A stretch of 53,213 bases of DNA from an uncultured Oscillospiraceae bacterium (GTDB lineage: Bacteria > Bacillota > Clostridia > Oscillospirales > Oscillospiraceae): NCBI GenBank assembly GCA_947584295.1, contig CANPWM010000007.1, positions 1-53,213 on the forward strand, written 5' to 3'. Shown one piece after another: positions 7,841 through 16,651 of this stretch. The notes beneath the pieces are model-generated. The model did no database searches and was not told the DNA's origin. It worked only from the letters and a program-made list of their open reading frames with translations. Position 1 is the first letter of the stretch. Every line of letters begins with the position of its first letter. The position numbers were made by a program, and so were the translations under genes.

Positions 7841-9013
7841 TCAGTTGACGATGGCCCTCTCGGTCTCCTTGTCAAAGACGTGGATCTTCTCGGCGTCCAG
7901 GGCCACGGTGATCTTGCTGCCGTAGCGGGCCGTGGTGGCGGCGCTGACCTTGGCCGACCACTGGACCTTCTTGGCGTTCTCATAGGCGTCGTCGGAGAAC
8001 TGGCGCTGGACCTCGGCGGGCTTCTCGTTCAGCAGGTTGAAGTACAGCAGGACCTCGGAGCCCAGCAGCTCGTAGCCGTTGATCTTCACTTCAAACTGGG
8101 TGTCGGGATGGGCCGCCAGCTCGTGCTCGGCCTCGAAGATGGCTTCGGGACGGACGCCCATGATGACCTGCTTGCCGATGTAGCCCTTCTCGCGGAGGAC
8201 CTGGGCCTTGGCGGCGGGCAGCTTGACCTTGTGGAAGTCGAACTCCAGATACACGTCGTTGCCCTGGGCGGAGCACTGGGCGTTGATGAAGTTCATCTGG
8301 GGGCTGCCGATAAAGCCGGCCACGAACAGGTTGTCGGGATGGTTGTACAGCTCGCGGGGGCTGGCCACCTGCTGGATGATGCCGTCCTTCATGACCACGA
8401 TGCGGGTGCCCAGGGTCATAGCCTCGGTCTGGTCGTGGGTGACGTAGATGATGGTGGCGCCCAGGCGCTGATGGAGCGCGGAGATCTCGGCGCGCATCTG
8501 GACACGCAGCTTGGCGTCCAGGTTGGAAAGCGGCTCGTCCATAAGGAACACCTTGGGTTCACGGACGATGGCGCGGCCCATGGCCACACGCTGTCTCTGG
8601 CCGCCGGAGAGCGCCGCGGGCTTCCGCTCCAAGAGCTCCGACAGGTCCAGGATCTGGGAGGCGTCCTTGACCTTCTTGTTGATCTCGTGCTTGGGGGTCT
8701 TGCGGAGCTTCAGGCCGAAGGCCATGTTGTCCTTGACGGACATATGGGGATACAGCGCGTAGTTCTGGAACACCATTGCGATATCGCGATCCTTGGGTTC
8801 CACGTCGTTCATGATCTTCCCGTCGATCATGAATTCGCCCTCGGAGATGTCCTCCAGGCCGGCGATCATACGAAGGGTGGTGGACTTGCCGCAGCCGGAG
8901 GGGCCGACGAAGATGATAAACTCCTTGTCCTCAACCTCCAGGTTGAAGTCCTTTACCGCTTCATAGCCGTTGGGGTAGATCTTGTAGATGTGCTTCAAAG
9001 ACAGACTTGCCAT
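7841..9013 (-). CDS. ugpC: Carbohydrate ABC transporter ATPase (MsmX/UgpC type)
   Basis: A 390-residue cytoplasmic ATPase that energises carbohydrate uptake-1 type ABC importers. It shows Walker A GPSGCGKST, Q-loop VFQNYALYPHM, signature LSGGQRQRVAMGRA, Walker B VFLMDEPLSNLDAK and H-loop VTHDQTEA. The C-terminal third is the MalK/UgpC-like regulatory OB-fold domain. Members of this type (MsmX, MsmK) often serve several sugar importers. It is the only ATPase gene near two permease pairs in the same operon. AGGAGGG precedes the ATG. Upstream, a short GGGG/CCCC hairpin followed by TTTACAT (about 9060-9095) could partly uncouple it from the operon. The gene symbol names the subfamily; glycerol phosphate is not implied as substrate. 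Confidence 0.93.
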   Translation of the reverse strand: MASLSLKHIYKIYPNGYEAVKDFNLEVEDKEFIIFVGPSGCGKSTTLRMIAGLEDISEGEFMIDGKIMNDVEPKDRDIAMVFQNYALYPHMSVKDNMAFGLKLRKTPKHEINKKVKDASQILDLSELLERKPAALSGGQRQRVAMGRAIVREPKVFLMDEPLSNLDAKLRVQMRAEISALHQRLGATIIYVTHDQTEAMTLGTRIVVMKDGIIQQVASPRELYNHPDNLFVAGFIGSPQMNFINAQCSAQGNDVYLEFDFHKVKLPAAKAQVLREKGYIGKQVIMGVRPEAIFEAEHELAAHPDTQFEVKINGYELLGSEVLLYFNLLNEKPAEVQRQFSDDAYENAKKVQWSAKVSAATTARYGSKITVALDAEKIHVFDKETERAIVN

Positions 9014-9090
9014 GATTAACCCTCCTGAATTGAAATTATCAATTTTTACTTCTTAAAATTTATGTATATGTAAAGGGGCTTTCCCCCGAT

Positions 9091-11025
9091 TCAACACTTG
9101 AGCCGCACCCAGACCGCCATCTCCCCCGGCTCCCGGTTGCCCCAGAAACAGTAGGGGACGAATCTGAGGGTCGCCGCCGTCCTTCCCGGCGGCTTGGCGC
9201 TGTATAGGCCGCCGTCCCAGACGATCCGCTGGCCCTTGGCCTCCACTGTGACGCTTCCGCCGAACAGCTCCGGCTTGAACCGCTCTCGAAGCCGCCCCTC
9301 CGGGTCGATCCGCAGCCCCGCAAGGCCCGGGCCGTTGTCCGTCTCCTCCAGGCAGTACACCAGCGGCCCTTTTTTCACCGCCGCTTTTCCCGCGTCCGCC
9401 GTCACCCGTGGGTCGGCGTAGAGGAGTCGGGCAGGCATATCAAAGTCGAATCGCACCTTGGCGCTCCGGCCTGAAAGCTTCAGCACCGCGTAGCCCTTTT
9501 CCGTCTCAGGCTTCAGCTCCTGGCCGTTCAGCGTAAACCGGGGTCTCTCGGCGTAGTCCGGGATACGGATCAGCAGCCGCCCCTCCATACGCTCCCGGGC
9601 CTTTAGCTCCAGCCGTACCCGCCCCTTCCAGGGAAGCTCCGACCGGACGGCCACAGTCACGGGCGTTTCGCCCAGCCGCGCCTTGTATGTGCCGCCGATG
9701 AACAGGTTCAGCCTCAGCTCCCTGTCCCCGGTGAACAGGACATATCCGCCCACGGAGGCGATCGTCCTGGCGATATTCGGCGGACAGCAGGCGCATCCGA
9801 ACCACTTCTGCCGCCTTGGGGCCACATGGGCCTTGTCGGTGGCCGGTTTCAGGAAAGACGGCGTCACCTCCAGGGGATTGACGTAGAAGAAGCTCTTCCC
9901 GTCCAGGGCCACCCCCGCCAGCACCGTGTTGTATAGCGCCAGCTCGGCGGTGTCCATATATCTCGCCTCGCCCGTCACCCGCGCCATGCGCTTGGAGAAC
10001 ATCGCCAGCGCGACAGACGCGCAGCTCTCGGCGTAAGCCGTGTCGTTGGGGAGGTCGAAATCCGCCGTGAACCGCTCCAGCGTGCCGGAGCTGCCCACGC
10101 CGCCGGTGACGTACATACGCCGCTGGGTCACATTCTCATAGAGCCGCTCACAGGCCTCCAGGAGACTCTCGTCCTCAAAGCTCCCCGCCGCGTCGGCCAT
10201 GCCGGACAGCAGATACAGCGCCCGGACCGCGTGGCCCTCCACCGCCGTCTGCTCCCGCACCGGGGCCTGGGCCTGGCCGTATTCCGGCAGGTAGGGGTTC
10301 CTGTCGTGCCACACGTCGATGAACCGGGGCAATGTGGACTCCCGGCTCAGATAGTCCGTAGTCCCCCGCCGGTTGATGAAATCATAGGCCATCGCCCGGT
10401 ATCGTTCCCGGCGCGTCAGCTCATAGAGCCGCATCAGCGCCAGCTCGATCTCCTCGTGTCCCGGTACAGCGTCCTCGTACTCCGGCGTCTGGAACACCTG
10501 GCAGATCAGATCGGCCAGGCGGCACATGGCCACCAGCAGCTTCTCCTTGCCCGTGGCCTCGAAATAGGCCACCGCCGCCTCGATGAAGTGGCCCGCCGTA
10601 TACAGCTCGTGGCCCTCCTTCAGATTGCAGAACTGATGTCCCGGGTACAGCGTGGAAAAGTAGCTGTTCAGATACCCGTCGGCCCGCTGGGCCTGGCACA
10701 CAAGCTCGATCAGCTCGTCCGCCGTCTTCTCCAGCGCCGGGTCGGGCGTCCTGGTCAGGGAGTAGGCCACGGCCTCCAGCCACTTGGCCAGATCCGTGTC
10801 CTGAAAGACGAAGCCCTCAAAAGTCCCCTCCTCCAGCCCCGCCGCGATGCGCAGATTGCGCACGCACCGGCTGGGCGGCGCACCGGGTACCCTGTCCATC
10901 AGGGAGTCCAGCTGATAGGGGATCATCTCCTGGGTGACGAGCCTGAGCCGCTGGTTCCAGAACCCGTCGTCCACCGTCAGATCCCTCAGCGCCAGCTCCC
11001 TGAGCTTGATCCAGTTTCTCGCCAT
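9091..11025 (-). CDS. GH127 beta-L-arabinofuranosidase
   Basis: A 644-residue protein of the GH127 (old DUF1680) family, whose characterised member HypBA1 releases L-arabinose from beta-linked arabino-oligosaccharides. The metal/cysteine centre is intact: E333 and C335 in ESCAS, and C411, C413, C414 in CACCPPN. These match the spacing of HypBA1 E338, C340, C415, C417, C418, where C417 is the nucleophile. There is no signal peptide, so it acts in the cytoplasm on imported oligosaccharides. The ATG at 11025 is chosen because the SD-like AAGGGGGGTGAT is well placed for it; GTG 11037 and ATG 11034 overlap that site. Short TCTAAAA-type repeats fill the gap to the GH43 gene upstream. Confidence 0.92.
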   Translation of the reverse strand: MARNWIKLRELALRDLTVDDGFWNQRLRLVTQEMIPYQLDSLMDRVPGAPPSRCVRNLRIAAGLEEGTFEGFVFQDTDLAKWLEAVAYSLTRTPDPALEKTADELIELVCQAQRADGYLNSYFSTLYPGHQFCNLKEGHELYTAGHFIEAAVAYFEATGKEKLLVAMCRLADLICQVFQTPEYEDAVPGHEEIELALMRLYELTRRERYRAMAYDFINRRGTTDYLSRESTLPRFIDVWHDRNPYLPEYGQAQAPVREQTAVEGHAVRALYLLSGMADAAGSFEDESLLEACERLYENVTQRRMYVTGGVGSSGTLERFTADFDLPNDTAYAESCASVALAMFSKRMARVTGEARYMDTAELALYNTVLAGVALDGKSFFYVNPLEVTPSFLKPATDKAHVAPRRQKWFGCACCPPNIARTIASVGGYVLFTGDRELRLNLFIGGTYKARLGETPVTVAVRSELPWKGRVRLELKARERMEGRLLIRIPDYAERPRFTLNGQELKPETEKGYAVLKLSGRSAKVRFDFDMPARLLYADPRVTADAGKAAVKKGPLVYCLEETDNGPGLAGLRIDPEGRLRERFKPELFGGSVTVEAKGQRIVWDGGLYSAKPPGRTAATLRFVPYCFWGNREPGEMAVWVRLKC

Positions 11026-11080
11026 GCGGCTCATCACCCCCCTTGTCGTCTAAAATCTAAAAATCTAAAATCAAAAGCCG

Positions 11081-12046
11081 TTAAAGCTCCGCGGTGTCGT
11101 TGTCAAAGCTGAAAATGGGCTTCTCCTCCGTCCAGCGCATGGGCTGGAGCATGGTGTGCCGGTTGGGATTGTAGAGCGGATTGCCCACGATCTCCGTCTC
11201 CGTGCGGGCGTGAAAGACAAGGATATCGTTGCCCTCCCCGTCCTTGGTGAAGGAGTTGTGTCCCGGGCCGTACACGCCCCTGTCCCAGTCGCTCTTGAGG
11301 ACGGGCCAGCGTTCCTTTTTCCAGCTCAGCGGATCCAAGAGATCCGCGTCCTCGTCCGCCGTCAGCATACCCATGCAGTAGTTGATGCCGGTGTCGCTGG
11401 CGGAATAGGTCAGATACACCTTCCCGTTGCGCTTGATCACCGCCGGCCCCTCGTTGACCCAGAAGCCGTACCGCTCCCAGTCGTAGTCCGGGGTACTCAG
11501 CAGCACCTGCACCGTGGCCAGGCTGTGTCCGTCCTTCATGCGGGCGATATAGAGGTTGGAGATCCCCTTCCCCACGCCCACCTTCTCGGCCCAGACGTAG
11601 TAAAATTCGCCGTTGCACTGAAAAACCGTGCCGTCCAGGCTGAAGGAGCGGAAGGAGAATTTGTCCTCCTTAGCGGCCTTCATCTTGCCCTTTTCCACCC
11701 ACGGCCCCGTCATTGGGTCGTCGCCTTGGCACTCCAGCACATAGGGCCGGATATGCCAGGGGTGCGCCTTGTCCCCGGCGGAGTAATAAAGGTGCCACTT
11801 GCCGAAGACCATATGCAGCTCCGGCGCCCAGATGTGCATACTCTGCGGCCCCGCCTCGTGGCAGTGCCAGATCTCCTTCTCCGGCGCGTCCCGAAGCCCC
11901 GCCAGCGTATCGGCGGCCCGCAGAACGACGCGGTCATATTCCGGGACGGAGGCGGTGAAGTAGTACTTCCCGTCGGTGTGCCGGTAGATGTAGGGATCGG
12001 CCCGCTGGAGGATCCAGGGGGTGTTGAACTGAAGCTTGCTGTCCAT
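11081..12046 (-). CDS. GH43 family arabinofuranosidase-type glycosidase (cytoplasmic)
   Basis: A 321-residue single five-bladed propeller of GH43. The likely base aspartate is in RADPYIYRH, WAPELH lies in the next blade, and the acid glutamate is probably in VNEGPAVIKRNGK. The lack of a signal peptide places it in the cytoplasm. Its small size and position before GH127 suggest an exo-acting alpha-L-arabinofuranosidase on arabino-oligosaccharides (GH43_26-like), but beta-xylosidase activity cannot be excluded from sequence. AAGGACTCT precedes the ATG. Confidence 0.85.
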   Translation of the reverse strand: MDSKLQFNTPWILQRADPYIYRHTDGKYYFTASVPEYDRVVLRAADTLAGLRDAPEKEIWHCHEAGPQSMHIWAPELHMVFGKWHLYYSAGDKAHPWHIRPYVLECQGDDPMTGPWVEKGKMKAAKEDKFSFRSFSLDGTVFQCNGEFYYVWAEKVGVGKGISNLYIARMKDGHSLATVQVLLSTPDYDWERYGFWVNEGPAVIKRNGKVYLTYSASDTGINYCMGMLTADEDADLLDPLSWKKERWPVLKSDWDRGVYGPGHNSFTKDGEGNDILVFHARTETEIVGNPLYNPNRHTMLQPMRWTEEKPIFSFDNDTAEL

Positions 12047-12091
12047 AGAGTCCTTTTTCGCTTATCTTAAGTTTCACGAACGCCCCGCGTC

Positions 12092-12155
12092 CGCTTTTCC
12101 AGGGACGCGCCGCGCGCGTCCTTGGAAAAGCGGGGCTTCTGTATGGAAGCCCCGC
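12092..12155 (-). terminator. Tandem hairpins after the LamG lipoprotein gene
   Basis: Two stems share a base: 12130-12139 with 12146-12155 (10 bp, loop TGTATG), then 12092-12109 with 12115-12132 (18 bp with one G-U). They are mutually exclusive at 12130-12132. No T-tract follows, so read-through to GH43 and GH127 is likely; this may be an attenuator or an mRNA 3'-end protector giving differential expression inside the operon. Confidence 0.6.
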
Positions 12156-12189
12156 AAGGCTTAGTGGGTATTCAACCGGGGATCAAAGC

Positions 12190-13824
12190 TTATTTGGTCT
12201 CCGCGCTGAGAAGCTCGATGTACGCGCCCTCGCCCTCGACGAACACATAGATGGGGCCGTCAGCGGGAGCGTCAGTGGTGACGACAGCCTTCTCGGTCAT
12301 AACGGTGCCGTCAGCGGCGGTGAAGGTGTAGTCGATGGTGACCACATTGGCGGCACGGGTCAGGGCCACAGTGACGTCAACATCGGTCATCTTGTTCAGC
12401 CAATCCACCCAGTCAGTCCAGGACATCTCATAGGTGGCGGCGTAGACGGAACCCTCGGTGCCGGGGCCCCAGCCGAAGGCGTCGGCACGCTGGACGGCGT
12501 ACTCCTTGTAGCCATCAACGGTGTTGACAGTCGCATCGCCGGAGGCGAAGGCGTCGGTGTCAAACTCATTGGCGCACAGAGCCAGGGAGAAGTTGCACCA
12601 GTTGTTGGTGGCGTTGGAGTAGTTCTTCATGGTCAGGGTCGTGGTCTTGCCCTCCTCCACGGGGAAGGAAGCGGTGTTGTCGGTCCACCAGGCCAGGACG
12701 CGGTCGGGAGTGCCCAGCTTGTCGATGGCGCTGTCGTCCACGGGAGCGGCCGTCAGGGTGGCGGGGTCAATGGGCTGGGTCTCGGGGACGTCGGACTCTT
12801 CACCGTCCAGGGGGCCCTCATAGGTGGGCTCGGTGAAGGAGGCGGGAATGTTGCCCTGCTGATAGAGGGTCAGAACCTGGCCGGGGGTCAGAGCCTCGTC
12901 AAAGACGTACAGCTCGTCGATGAAGCCCTTGTAGCGGGAATCCCAATAGTTGATGCCGATGTAGCCCTCCAGGGTGCCGTCGCCGGCGAAGATCTCGGGG
13001 GCGAAGCCCTGATAGTACTTGTTCTCCGCGTTGGCGTCGAACTTCAGCTCGCCGTTCAGATAGAACTGGCAGCCCACGCGCTCGCCCATGGGGGCGTTGG
13101 TGGCCTCGTCAACGTACTGATAGCGGCCGCCGTCCACCACGAAGGTGATGAGGGCCCACTCCTGCTTGCCGACGGTCTGGCCGTCCAAAGCGCCGGTCCA
13201 GGGGAACACGCCGCCTTCAAGCTGGTCGGTGCTGATGGAGGAGTTGCGGTTCCAGACGATGGGGTACAGGGTCTGATCCCAGTTGCCGCGGGTCACGTTG
13301 AACCAGGAGACGGTGGCGTTGGCGATGTCACGGCCCAAGTTGCGGCCCATGGTGACGGAGGGGGTGTAGTCGGACAGACGGCTGGCGTTGTACCAGAAGG
13401 ACACGGTGTAGGTGTCGTCGGTGGGCGCCACAAGGTTATCAAGCCTCACGCCGTACTTGCCGTCCAGATAGAGGCACTTGCCCACGGGGCCCTGGCCGTC
13501 CACCAGCATGATCTCGTGCTTGCTGGGGTTCAGGTCATAGGTGGCGCCGTCGTTGGGGCTGTCGGCGGCCTTGTCGTCCTGGAACACGGCGGTAAGGCCG
13601 GTGGTGTCCTCAAAGCTCCAGTAGTTCAGAGGATTGGCGGGCAGGGCCTCGGGGGTGACAGGGGCGGAGGTGTCCTCGCTGGTGTCGGCGCCGGTGTCGT
13701 TGCTGGTGTCGGTGCTGGTGTCCTTGCTGGTGTCGTTCCCGCTGGTGTCATCGCCGTTGCCGCCGCAGGCGGCCAGGGAGAGCACCATCAGAAGCGCCAG
13801 GACAAGTGCCAAAAGCTTTTTCAT
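12190..13824 (-). CDS. LamG-like domain lipoprotein
   Basis: A 544-residue secreted lipoprotein: signal peptide, lipobox SLAAC, then a Thr/Ser/Asp-rich linker (DTSxDTS repeats, about 25-55). A LamG/concanavalin-like jelly-roll domain follows (NYWSFEDTTGL ... VSFWYNAS ... FYLNGELKF ... GYIGINYWDSRYKGFIDELYVFDEALTPGQV), then a C-terminal region of unknown fold. LamG-type domains commonly bind carbohydrate, so it may hold substrate at the surface next to the transporter; this is inferred from its place directly after the binding-protein gene. No catalytic motif was recognised. Confidence 0.8.
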   Translation of the reverse strand: MKKLLALVLALLMVLSLAACGGNGDDTSGNDTSKDTSTDTSNDTGADTSEDTSAPVTPEALPANPLNYWSFEDTTGLTAVFQDDKAADSPNDGATYDLNPSKHEIMLVDGQGPVGKCLYLDGKYGVRLDNLVAPTDDTYTVSFWYNASRLSDYTPSVTMGRNLGRDIANATVSWFNVTRGNWDQTLYPIVWNRNSSISTDQLEGGVFPWTGALDGQTVGKQEWALITFVVDGGRYQYVDEATNAPMGERVGCQFYLNGELKFDANAENKYYQGFAPEIFAGDGTLEGYIGINYWDSRYKGFIDELYVFDEALTPGQVLTLYQQGNIPASFTEPTYEGPLDGEESDVPETQPIDPATLTAAPVDDSAIDKLGTPDRVLAWWTDNTASFPVEEGKTTTLTMKNYSNATNNWCNFSLALCANEFDTDAFASGDATVNTVDGYKEYAVQRADAFGWGPGTEGSVYAATYEMSWTDWVDWLNKMTDVDVTVALTRAANVVTIDYTFTAADGTVMTEKAVVTTDAPADGPIYVFVEGEGAYIELLSAETK

Positions 13825-13858
13825 TTTGTACTCCTTCCTTTTTAACAGGAAAATTTCT

Positions 13859-13885
13859 ATTTTTAGCCGCTCACGCGGTAAAAAT
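13859..13885 (-). terminator. Intercistronic hairpin between binding protein and LamG gene
   Basis: ATTTTTAGCCGC / GCGGTAAAAAT around a TCAC loop, followed leftward by AT-rich sequence. It lies 27 nt past the binding-protein stop and before the LamG gene, and resembles a partial terminator lowering downstream expression. Confidence 0.55.
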
Positions 13886-13911
13886 ACGGTTTAGCGGGAC
13901 GTCAGGCCCCA

Positions 13912-15504
13912 TCAGGTCCCCTCGAACGCGTTGACGATATCCTGATAGAAGGTGGTCTCCTCCTCGGTCAGCACGTTGTAGATGGAGCCGGGCCCGAAGT
14001 AGTCCACCATGGCCTTGGCGTGGTAGTAGTTGGCCTGACGGTTGATCTCGTCGATGAAGTCGGCGGCGGCCGCCTGGCCCTTTTCGGTCTTGGTGTGGAT
14101 ATCCACCTTGTTGAAGTACTCGTCGCAGAAGTTCCAGTAACCGGCGATGTTGGTCCAGCCGTAGGAGATGGGCTGCATGCAGCTGGCGAAGTAGTCACGC
14201 CACAGCTGGGTATGCTCCTCGTCCATACCTTCGCAGTAGAGGGCGATGTACTCGTCCCAGATGGTCTGATCCTTGGTGATAGGCACGGGCATAACGTCGT
14301 TCTTCAGGGGGACGCCGGAGGCGTTGACGTTGCTCTCGTCGGCGAAGATCTCGTTGCGGGTGTGCCAGCCGTCGATGCCGAAGGACATGAACTTCAAAAG
14401 CTCATAGGCCTCGCGGGGGTACTTGGTGGCGGAAGTGACTCCGCCGTAGTCGATGGTGGCGATGGTGTGGTGGGCGGCGCTGGCGTCGTCAGCGGACACG
14501 GCGGGAATGACATAGGGGACAACGTCCAGGTTGGGGTTGGCTTCCTTGAAGGCGGGGGCGTTCCAGGAGCTCTGGAAGGTCCAGAAGGCCTCGGAGAAAA
14601 TGGCCACATGGCCGGTCTGGCCGAACCACATCTCCCAGTCGCCGGTCCACTCCTCGTTCTCATCGGTCTCTCTCTGGGGGGCCACATAGCCGCCCAGCAT
14701 CAGGTCGGCAAACTCCTGCTTGCCCACGGCCCACTTGGACACGTCGAAGGTCTTGCCGTTGAAGCCGAACTCACCGATGACGTCCTGGCCCGTGGCGATG
14801 CCGTAGTAGGAGTCAAGACGGTTGTACCAGCCCAGGCCGTAGTACTTCATGTTGTCGATGTCGGTGTGGCCGGTGGCCTGCTTGATGATGTTGATCATGT
14901 CGGACCAGCTCCACTGCTGGTTGGGAACGGAGATGTTCAGGGTCTTCAGCACGTTCCGGTCAATGAAGACGATGCCGGGGAAGAACTTGAAGGGGACGCC
15001 GTAGCGCTGGCCGCCGTCCAGGTTAAAGGTGCCAAGTCCGGCGGAGTTGACGGTGTCGGCCAGGTTCTTGGTCTCCTCGTCGGTGTTCCAGTAGCCGGAG
15101 ATATCCAGCAGCAGGCCGTTGGACAGGGCGTAGTCGGCGTCGGAATACATGATGACGTCCGGGGTCTGCTTGTTGGTGGTCATGGACTGAAGGGCGTTGG
15201 TGTAGTCGTCGCCCACAGCGGCGTAGGAGACCTTCACGGTGATGTTGGGATAGATCTCATGGAACCGGGCGGCCAGCAGCTCATCTACCTGCTGCTGGTC
15301 GAAGCTGTGAACCGTCAGGGTGATGTCGTCGGTGGTCATGTCCTTGGCCTTTTTGTACTTCCAGCCGTTGATCTCCACCTCGTCGTACTCGTTGGAAACG
15401 GTGGTCGCGCTGGAACCGCCGCCGCCACCGCCCTTGTTGCAGGCGGCCAGGACGCTGACAAGCATCAGCGCGGCCAGGACAAGTGCCAATATCTTCTTTT
15501 TCAT
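13912..15504 (-). CDS. Extracellular sugar-binding lipoprotein (SBP family 1)
   Basis: A 530-residue substrate-binding lipoprotein of the family 1 type used by carbohydrate importers. It has a signal peptide with lipobox SVLAAC and a Gly/Ser linker. A mature domain begins with a strand typical of the fold (ITLTVHSFDQQQVDELLAARFHEIYPNITVKVSYAAVG), followed by PDVIMYSDADYAL. The ATG at 15504 follows GGAGGCAATT; an in-frame start 12 nt upstream lies within that site. It stands immediately after the second permease pair, so it is presumably their binding protein. The ligand is inferred to be an arabino-oligosaccharide only from the neighbouring glycosidases. Confidence 0.92.
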   Translation of the reverse strand: MKKKILALVLAALMLVSVLAACNKGGGGGGSSATTVSNEYDEVEINGWKYKKAKDMTTDDITLTVHSFDQQQVDELLAARFHEIYPNITVKVSYAAVGDDYTNALQSMTTNKQTPDVIMYSDADYALSNGLLLDISGYWNTDEETKNLADTVNSAGLGTFNLDGGQRYGVPFKFFPGIVFIDRNVLKTLNISVPNQQWSWSDMINIIKQATGHTDIDNMKYYGLGWYNRLDSYYGIATGQDVIGEFGFNGKTFDVSKWAVGKQEFADLMLGGYVAPQRETDENEEWTGDWEMWFGQTGHVAIFSEAFWTFQSSWNAPAFKEANPNLDVVPYVIPAVSADDASAAHHTIATIDYGGVTSATKYPREAYELLKFMSFGIDGWHTRNEIFADESNVNASGVPLKNDVMPVPITKDQTIWDEYIALYCEGMDEEHTQLWRDYFASCMQPISYGWTNIAGYWNFCDEYFNKVDIHTKTEKGQAAAADFIDEINRQANYYHAKAMVDYFGPGSIYNVLTEEETTFYQDIVNAFEGT

Positions 15505-15531
15505 AATTGCCTCCATTGTAGTTTATTTTGA

Positions 15532-15601
15532 CAGGCCGTCGGCCTGCGCAATACGTTTTTCCGGCTTTTTCCCGCTCTCCCTCCCCCGCCGGAGCGGGGG
15601 A
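15532..15601 (-). promoter_or_regulatory. Intercistronic hairpins upstream of the binding-protein gene
   Basis: Two stems, CAGGCC-GTC-GGCCTG (15532-15546) and TCCCCCGC-CGGA-GCGGGGGA (15582-15601), fill the 115-nt gap between permease stop and binding-protein start. Such hairpins often mark processing sites that give the binding protein a more stable mRNA; that role here is inferred. Confidence 0.5.
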
Positions 15602-15619
15602 AGGGGAAACTCGTTCAGA

Positions 15620-16651
15620 TCATTCGCCGGTGATGCCCGCCCGGTCGATGGACTCCACGAACTGCTTCTGAAGCACGAAGTAGAGGAGTAAGAGCGGCAG
15701 GATGGACAGCATGGTACCGGCCATATTGATGGACTCGTTCAGGCTGGCCGCGCCGCTGACGGCGGTGCTGGCGTAGCTGTTGTAGTTGGTGGCGAAGTTC
15801 TGGAGCTGAATGACCAGGCTCGTCATGCCCTCGCCGGTGAAGCCGTGGACATAGAGGCTGGTGAGATACGCCTCGTTCCAGTACCACACGAAGGAGAACA
15901 GCGCCACGGTGATAAAGGCGGGCTTGGCGCTGGGCAGGGACACCTTGTAGAAGGACTCGAAGTAGCCCGCGCCGTCGATCTTGGCGGCCTCATTCAGCAC
16001 CTTGGGGATCTGGCGGAAGAACTGCCAGAAGATCAGGATAAAGATGGGGGCGTTGATACCCTGCCCGAACATGGCCGGCAGGATGAAGGCCCAGATGGTG
16101 TTCAGGATCCCCAGGTTGGAGTAAAGCACATAGGTGGGGATCATGGTCACCTGGCTGGGAAGCACGTAGCTCAAGATGATGACGCCCATGCAGATGCTCT
16201 TGCCGGGGAAGTTGAACCGGGCCAGGCCGTAGCCGATGATGGAGCAGGAGATCAGGTTGCAGATGGTGGGGATCCCGGCCAGCAGGATACTCTGGCCCAG
16301 GGAACTCCAGAAGTCCATACTGGCCGCCGCCTGCTTGTAGTTGGCCAGGTTGAAGGAGCTGGGGATCCACTTGATGGAGGAATCCAGCAGGTCGTCCAGG
16401 GTCATGAAGCTGACGGAGACCATGTGGAGGATCGGGTAGAGGTAGATGAAGCCGATGCAGATGAGCAGCGCGTACACCATGAACAGCTTCAAAAAGCCCT
16501 CTTTGTCCTTGGTGCCCATGAGGAAGCGCCGGACCTTATCCTTGGTGATGCGCTGGTACCAGGGCTTCTTGGGGAGATTAGTAGTCCTCTCGGCTCGTGG
16601 TGCGCGAGGTGATCTTGCCCTGCGCTCTCTGACGCTCAATACGCTTTGCAT
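15620..16651 (-). CDS. Carbohydrate ABC permease, MalG type (set 2)
   Basis: A 343-residue inner-membrane permease with about six transmembrane helices and the EAA-loop motif NEAAKIDGAGYFESFYKVSLPSAKP, which contacts the ATPase. The unusually long basic N-terminus (about 55 residues) precedes the first helix. The ATG at 16651 has AAAGGAGG 10 nt upstream, which makes the gene overlap the end of the MalF-type gene by 74 nt in another frame. A shorter product from an internal ATG (16519) lacks a good ribosome binding site. It pairs with the next upstream permease and the binding lipoprotein downstream. Confidence 0.9.
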   Translation of the reverse strand: MQSVLSVRERRARSPRAPRAERTTNLPKKPWYQRITKDKVRRFLMGTKDKEGFLKLFMVYALLICIGFIYLYPILHMVSVSFMTLDDLLDSSIKWIPSSFNLANYKQAAASMDFWSSLGQSILLAGIPTICNLISCSIIGYGLARFNFPGKSICMGVIILSYVLPSQVTMIPTYVLYSNLGILNTIWAFILPAMFGQGINAPIFILIFWQFFRQIPKVLNEAAKIDGAGYFESFYKVSLPSAKPAFITVALFSFVWYWNEAYLTSLYVHGFTGEGMTSLVIQLQNFATNYNSYASTAVSGAASLNESINMAGTMLSILPLLLLYFVLQKQFVESIDRAGITGE

